From the NCBI GenBank assembly GCA_026745465.1, contig JACYXH010000802.1:1521501-1585500 (forward strand): a DNA stretch of 64,000 bases. The letters run 5' to 3'. Below the pieces are notes generated by a model that had not been told where the DNA came from, searched no databases, and saw only the letters and a program-made list of their open reading frames with translations. Positions 60,190 through 64,000 of this stretch are shown one piece after another (position 1 is the first letter of the stretch; the number at the start of each line of letters is the position of its first letter). The position numbers and the translations under genes are program-made. Origin of the DNA: Lota lota. Taxonomy: Eukaryota > Chordata > Actinopteri > Gadiformes > Lotidae.

Positions 60190-61023
60190 TTATTCCCTTT
60201 TCCAGAAGATCTCTTTATTATCAGGCTGGGTTAAGAGGCACCTGTAGATACATACCGTACATACATTATCTACTGTATATCGACATAGCTATACACACTC
60301 TATATAATACAGTGTTGTGGTGTTAACGAGTACACTCTCTTTATTTCTCAGGTCATCAAAGGAGCTCACTGTAATGAGTTACTTAATCTCCTTAGAAACA
60401 GGGCTGCAGGCATTAATAATTAGCAGAGGCTTGACAGTGTGACACAATACTTCAGCACTCTCTCTGTATACCTCTTATACACCCTTTCTTACTTTCTTCA
60501 TTCGTTTATTTCTCTCTCTCTGTGTCTGTCTCTGTCTGTCTCTCGCTGTCTCTGTCTCTGTCTCTCTGTCCGTCTGTCTGTCTGTCTCTGTGCTGTATCA
60601 CTAGCTCTTTTAAACAGGAACAATTTCCTATAGTTGCCATGTTTGCCTCCCCTTGTCTGTGCGTGTGTGTGTTCTACATTTTACTGTGTGTGTGTGTGTG
60701 TGTTCTGCGCTTTGGCATGTGTCTGTGTTCCTGACCCCTCGTCACGACAGATGAACACTCCCGGCGGAGAAGTTTACGACTGCAACTGCTGCTGCCGACT
60801 GTATTTTCAGCTAGGAGTGAACTCCCACATCGAAACACCTTGCGTTGTGTTTGTCTACTTCCTACGTCGTTGCTTTCCAAGGGGTGCTTGTATTATCCTG
60901 CCCTTCATTTGAAAGCAACACATTTGTACATAGCTTTCATTCAACAGAAGAGCTGCTATCAAGCTGTTTCAGAGTTTGATGGAAATGCGGTGAGCCTCTG
61001 TAATTGGACAAACAGTACATGTA

Positions 61024-61030
<7 letters not shown>
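60190..61030. other. Mixed stretch, nothing identified
   Basis: CT/TGTC-rich degenerate sequence at 60510-60595. No splice-supported exon. ATGAACACTCCCGGCGGAGA (60751) begins a short frame without a recognisable product. Confidence 0.4.

Positions 61031-61033
<3 letters not shown>

Positions 61034-61064
<31 letters not shown>
61034..61064. repeat. (TA)n microsatellite
   Basis: About 14 TA units. Confidence 0.97.
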
Positions 61065-61066
<2 letters not shown>

Positions 61067-61079
61067 ATAAACACACATA

Positions 61080-61500
61080 CATAATTTGACCCCATTAAAC
61101 CAATGAGCGTGTTGGAAATTACGCTCTAATGGCCGACTGGCCCGCCAATCCTGAGCCTGTGGTCAGCTGACCGGTTCTCCCTCTGGATCTCAAACACACC
61201 CAGCACACGGTTTGATGCCGCACGATTCTCTCGGTCCGATCACGGCAATTAGTATCTGACATGGAGTTTATTTAGTGCAAGGTAGCCCTGGTGGGTTTGC
61301 ACCATTGTAATGGCCGCTGGTGTTTGAGTGCTGTGTGGGTAAGAGGGAGAGAGATTGTGTGTGTGTGTGTGGTCAGCTCTGGCCAGACCGATAAAGGGGG
61401 AGATCCTTATTGCTGCTGGCACAGAGGCCCGGGGAAAATCAATGTTTGACTTGCTGCTTGCTTGATGAAGGATGCATTGCTGGTTCCCTTCACCCCCTAC
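61080..61500. other. Repeat-free block, possible regulatory DNA
   Basis: Balanced sequence with CpGs and a homeodomain-like GGCAATTAG (61244-61252). A short GT run at 61356-61371. No coding signal; conservation is untested. Confidence 0.25.
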
Positions 61501-61502
61501 CT

Positions 61503-61504
<2 letters not shown>

Positions 61505-61580
<76 letters not shown>
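61505..61580. repeat. (CA)n microsatellite, 38 units
   Basis: Uninterrupted CA array. Confidence 0.99.
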
Positions 61581-61585
<5 letters not shown>

Positions 61586-61855
61586 ACAAATGTGTAGGGG
61601 CTTGAAGTGTACGTTATTGTATGTATGACACTGTATTCAGACACACACACTTCTCACCTCTGTGCGTGTGTATCGACCCAAGCCCTGGCTGGAGAATCGC
61701 CTGCCCAGCAAACAAAATCAATGCATGCCGTTCTCCCTGGCCCTGTCAGCCTCCTGTTATCTGCTATGAATACAAAGCACACACAGTGTAACAAACAACA
61801 CACACAACACACACTCACACACCGACTGGCCTTCACACCCTCTCTGTGAGCTGGA

Positions 61856-61895
61856 CACCCACCCCAACACCAACAGGTTGGTGTTGGGGTGGGTG
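61856..61895. repeat. Perfect 19-bp inverted repeat with 2-nt loop
   Basis: CACCCACCCCAACACCAAC (61856-61874), AG, then GTTGGTGTTGGGGTGGGTG (61877-61895). The pairing is perfect; a partial extra copy of the right arm follows (TGGGGTGGGTGTT, 61897-61909). Confidence 0.97.
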
Positions 61896-62183
61896 GTGGG
61901 GTGGGTGTTCTCCTTATGTGATGAGACTTATGTACTACTAGTATTCCTAAGGATTTTCCAACAAATTTCCAGGATTTTATCATTCCGTCACATGCGAGAC
62001 GCGAATGGAAACCCAAATACAGCGAACAGAAGAATGTGTGTGTGTGGAATGGTTTTCTCCACAATGTTGAAAAAGCATTAGCAAAGTGGTTACACTGAGT
62101 GTTTATTTAGCCACTGACCACTCTACTCCATTTTGGATCTGATTATGCAACTCTGTCCTCTCTATCTCGCTCTCGCTTTCACT

Positions 62184-62202
62184 TATATATATATATATAT
62201 GT
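62184..62202. repeat. (TA)n short microsatellite
   Basis: About eight TA units, 22 bp upstream of the poly(G) run. Confidence 0.9.
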
Positions 62203-62222
62203 GACATGGTTGGATAAGAGCG

Positions 62223-62223
<1 letters not shown>

Positions 62224-62252
<29 letters not shown>
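62224..62252. repeat. Poly(G) run, 29 nt
   Basis: 29 consecutive G; strong G-quadruplex potential. Confidence 0.95.
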
Positions 62253-62253
<1 letters not shown>

Positions 62254-62570
62254 GTGCAAGGATTGATCATGTAGCAGAGTGCCTTCTGTCTGAAAAGTGT
62301 GAGAGAGACACAGTACTAGAGCACAAGGGAGAGGGAGTGAAAGCTGTCATTAATCAAACCTCCCTCCACCTCTCTCTCTATGCCTCCCTTCCTCCTCTCT
62401 CTTTATCCCAAGCTCCACCACCTCATCCCCTGCTACATCTTTTTCGTCTTCAACTTCTGTTCTGTATATAAGGGCTTCACATTGCGTTTTTACTCACTCC
62501 CAAACACCACTTTGGTAGGTGTTTAATGCTGTTACGAGGTGGCAGCCCAAGCACCGCACCCTCCAACCTG

Positions 62571-62741
<171 letters not shown>

Positions 62742-62901
62742 ACCTACCTACCCTTAATTCACTGTTGGTTTTGTGCTAACTAGCCTCCTCCTTGGTAGCG
62801 GATGTGGCCTTAGACAGTTGGCTGCTCTGGCTGCGTTAGCCTTGGCTACGCTTGTTATTACAGTGCTGGGGGCCCCGGGCCCCGGAACACATTGGATAGA
62901 T

Positions 62902-62902
<1 letters not shown>

Positions 62903-62981
<79 letters not shown>
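62903..62981. repeat. (CA)n microsatellite, about 39 units
   Basis: Uninterrupted CA array, only about 160 bp after the previous one. Confidence 0.99.
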
Positions 62982-62983
<2 letters not shown>

Positions 62984-63084
62984 CACACACAGTGAAATAC
63001 TAGCGCTTTGGTTAGTGTACTGTGTTGGTGTATTTTCCCACACACCAAACAAAACGATCTGTCTGTCTATGTCTATAGTCTGAC

Positions 63085-63255
63085 TGTCTGTCCGTCAGTT
63101 ATGGTTAGTTCTGTCCGTCCGTCTGTAGTGGGGTTTTCTGTCCGTTTAAGTTGGGGCTTTCTGTCCGTCTATGTTGGGTGCCAGGCTGTCTGTCCGTCTA
63201 AGTTGGGTCTTTCTGTCCGTCTATGTTGGGTGCCAGGCTGTCTGTCCATTTGTCA
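63085..63255. repeat. 52-bp imperfect tandem repeat on a TGTC background
   Basis: CTTTCTGTCCGTCTATGTTG then GGTGCCAGGCTGTCTGTCC occurs at 63157 and again at 63209; flanking sequence carries looser GTCTGTCCGTC copies. Confidence 0.85.
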
Positions 63256-63419
63256 GGGTTTGTCTGTCTTCCTGTCTCTGTCCATCCATTCCTTCCATAT
63301 ATCTGTATGGGTCTTTATACAATGCTTTCCTCTCTCTCCTAACAGAGGCGCTGCGTTGAACAAGCAACAGCGTGGGCTCATTAAACATTCATCCTGTTCC
63401 TCGAGCCCTGAGACCAATT

Positions 63420-63422
<3 letters not shown>

Positions 63423-63507
<85 letters not shown>
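63423..63507. repeat. (CT)n microsatellite, about 42 units
   Basis: Uninterrupted CT array ending in CGCTCGCTCGC. Confidence 0.98.
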
Positions 63508-63510
<3 letters not shown>

Positions 63511-63514
63511 CGCT

Positions 63515-64000
63515 CGCTATGCCGACAAACGCACGCAGCGTCACGCCACACCATGTTGCAAAAAGAAACCATGCACACATGCAAACAACACATCTGACAC
63601 AATCTAAATGGCCTCTCTGTTTTCCCATCATGCCGCGTGTTGGTGGGTGGGTGGTGGGTTTGGGTGCAGCTAGCTCCTCGGGGCACCCAACAGCGCATTC
63701 CATCCTCTGTCACATGTCACACGCATAAGAAATGGACGCATGTGAGCAGGGAACAGCGTGTGTTGACTGGAGCACTTGAAATTCATGCTTCATATGGGGG
63801 CATGCGCTTCATCAAAGGGGGAGGGTGAGGGGGGTTGGGGGTGGGAGGGTTTGCAGCCATCACATGCATATTGCACGCATACAGTGTATTCTGACACCCC
63901 TTCCACGCCACCCCCTCCCCTCTACTGGTACACACACACACACATACATTTGTACTGTTGGCGCATGGCACTGCTGTTTGAAGATCAAACGCGGCGGTGG
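63515..64000. other. Mixed stretch to the window end, nothing identified
   Basis: Includes GGTGGGTGGGTGG at 63642-63654 and a G-rich section at 63815-63850. No gene or mobile element recognised. Confidence 0.4.

Noticed and set aside
62773-63003. Frame beginning with a signal-peptide-like hydrophobic stretch
   Set aside because: The hydrophobic stretch comes from GCT/CTG-rich sequence and the frame runs straight into (CA)n; no exon signals.

Overview
This is a eukaryotic, non-coding-dominated window, most likely intronic or intergenic DNA of a teleost fish. The evidence is: (a) an extreme density of dinucleotide microsatellites (GT/CA, GA/CT and one long TA array), many 100-230 bp long; (b) at least eleven tRNA-derived SINE copies of one family, with Pol III A/B boxes, a 'cctTGAGCAAGATG'-type body and the 'ctttggataaaagcgtctgctaaatg'-type tail common in teleosts, plus one copy of a second SINE family; (c) hAT-like and PIF/Harbinger-like MITEs; (d) vertebrate-style GT-AG exon candidates separated by tens of kilobases. 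The microsatellite load recalls gadiform (cod-like) genomes, but that placement is a guess.

Layout. 1-12.4 kb: repeat-rich DNA with a GGT block, GT/GA arrays, a 159-bp hAT-like MITE (5.2 kb), SINEs (8.6, 9.4, 10.7 kb) and a quiet AT-rich stretch (6.9-8.5 kb). 12.46-13.29 kb: a GC-box/CpG-containing promoter-like region and a probable non-coding first exon on the + strand with a clear GTAAGT donor at 13294. 13.3-37 kb: a large putative intron with GT arrays up to 165 bp, a (TGTC)n array, a MITE nested inside a SINE (18.7-19.35 kb), a 121-bp near-perfect palindrome (21.5 kb), G/C homopolymers, a (CCCT)n/(CCT)n block and a 15-copy 39-bp minisatellite (36 kb). 37.3, 40.0 and 53.5 kb: three exon-like segments on the + strand with splice signals; no protein family was recognised. 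38-64 kb: more arrays, a CpG-dense island (40.7-41.1 kb), an AT-rich 39-bp minisatellite (47.7-48.0 kb), SINEs, a 19-bp perfect hairpin (61.9 kb) and long C/G homopolymers.

No complete protein-coding gene, rRNA, functional tRNA, CRISPR array or viral gene is supported. Nearly all long open frames are microsatellites read as Cys-Val, Thr-His, Arg-Glu, Ser-Leu or Pro-rich repeats. The most economical reading is that the window covers the 5' part of one long + strand gene with a non-coding first exon near 13 kb and very large introns; this is inference and needs transcript data.
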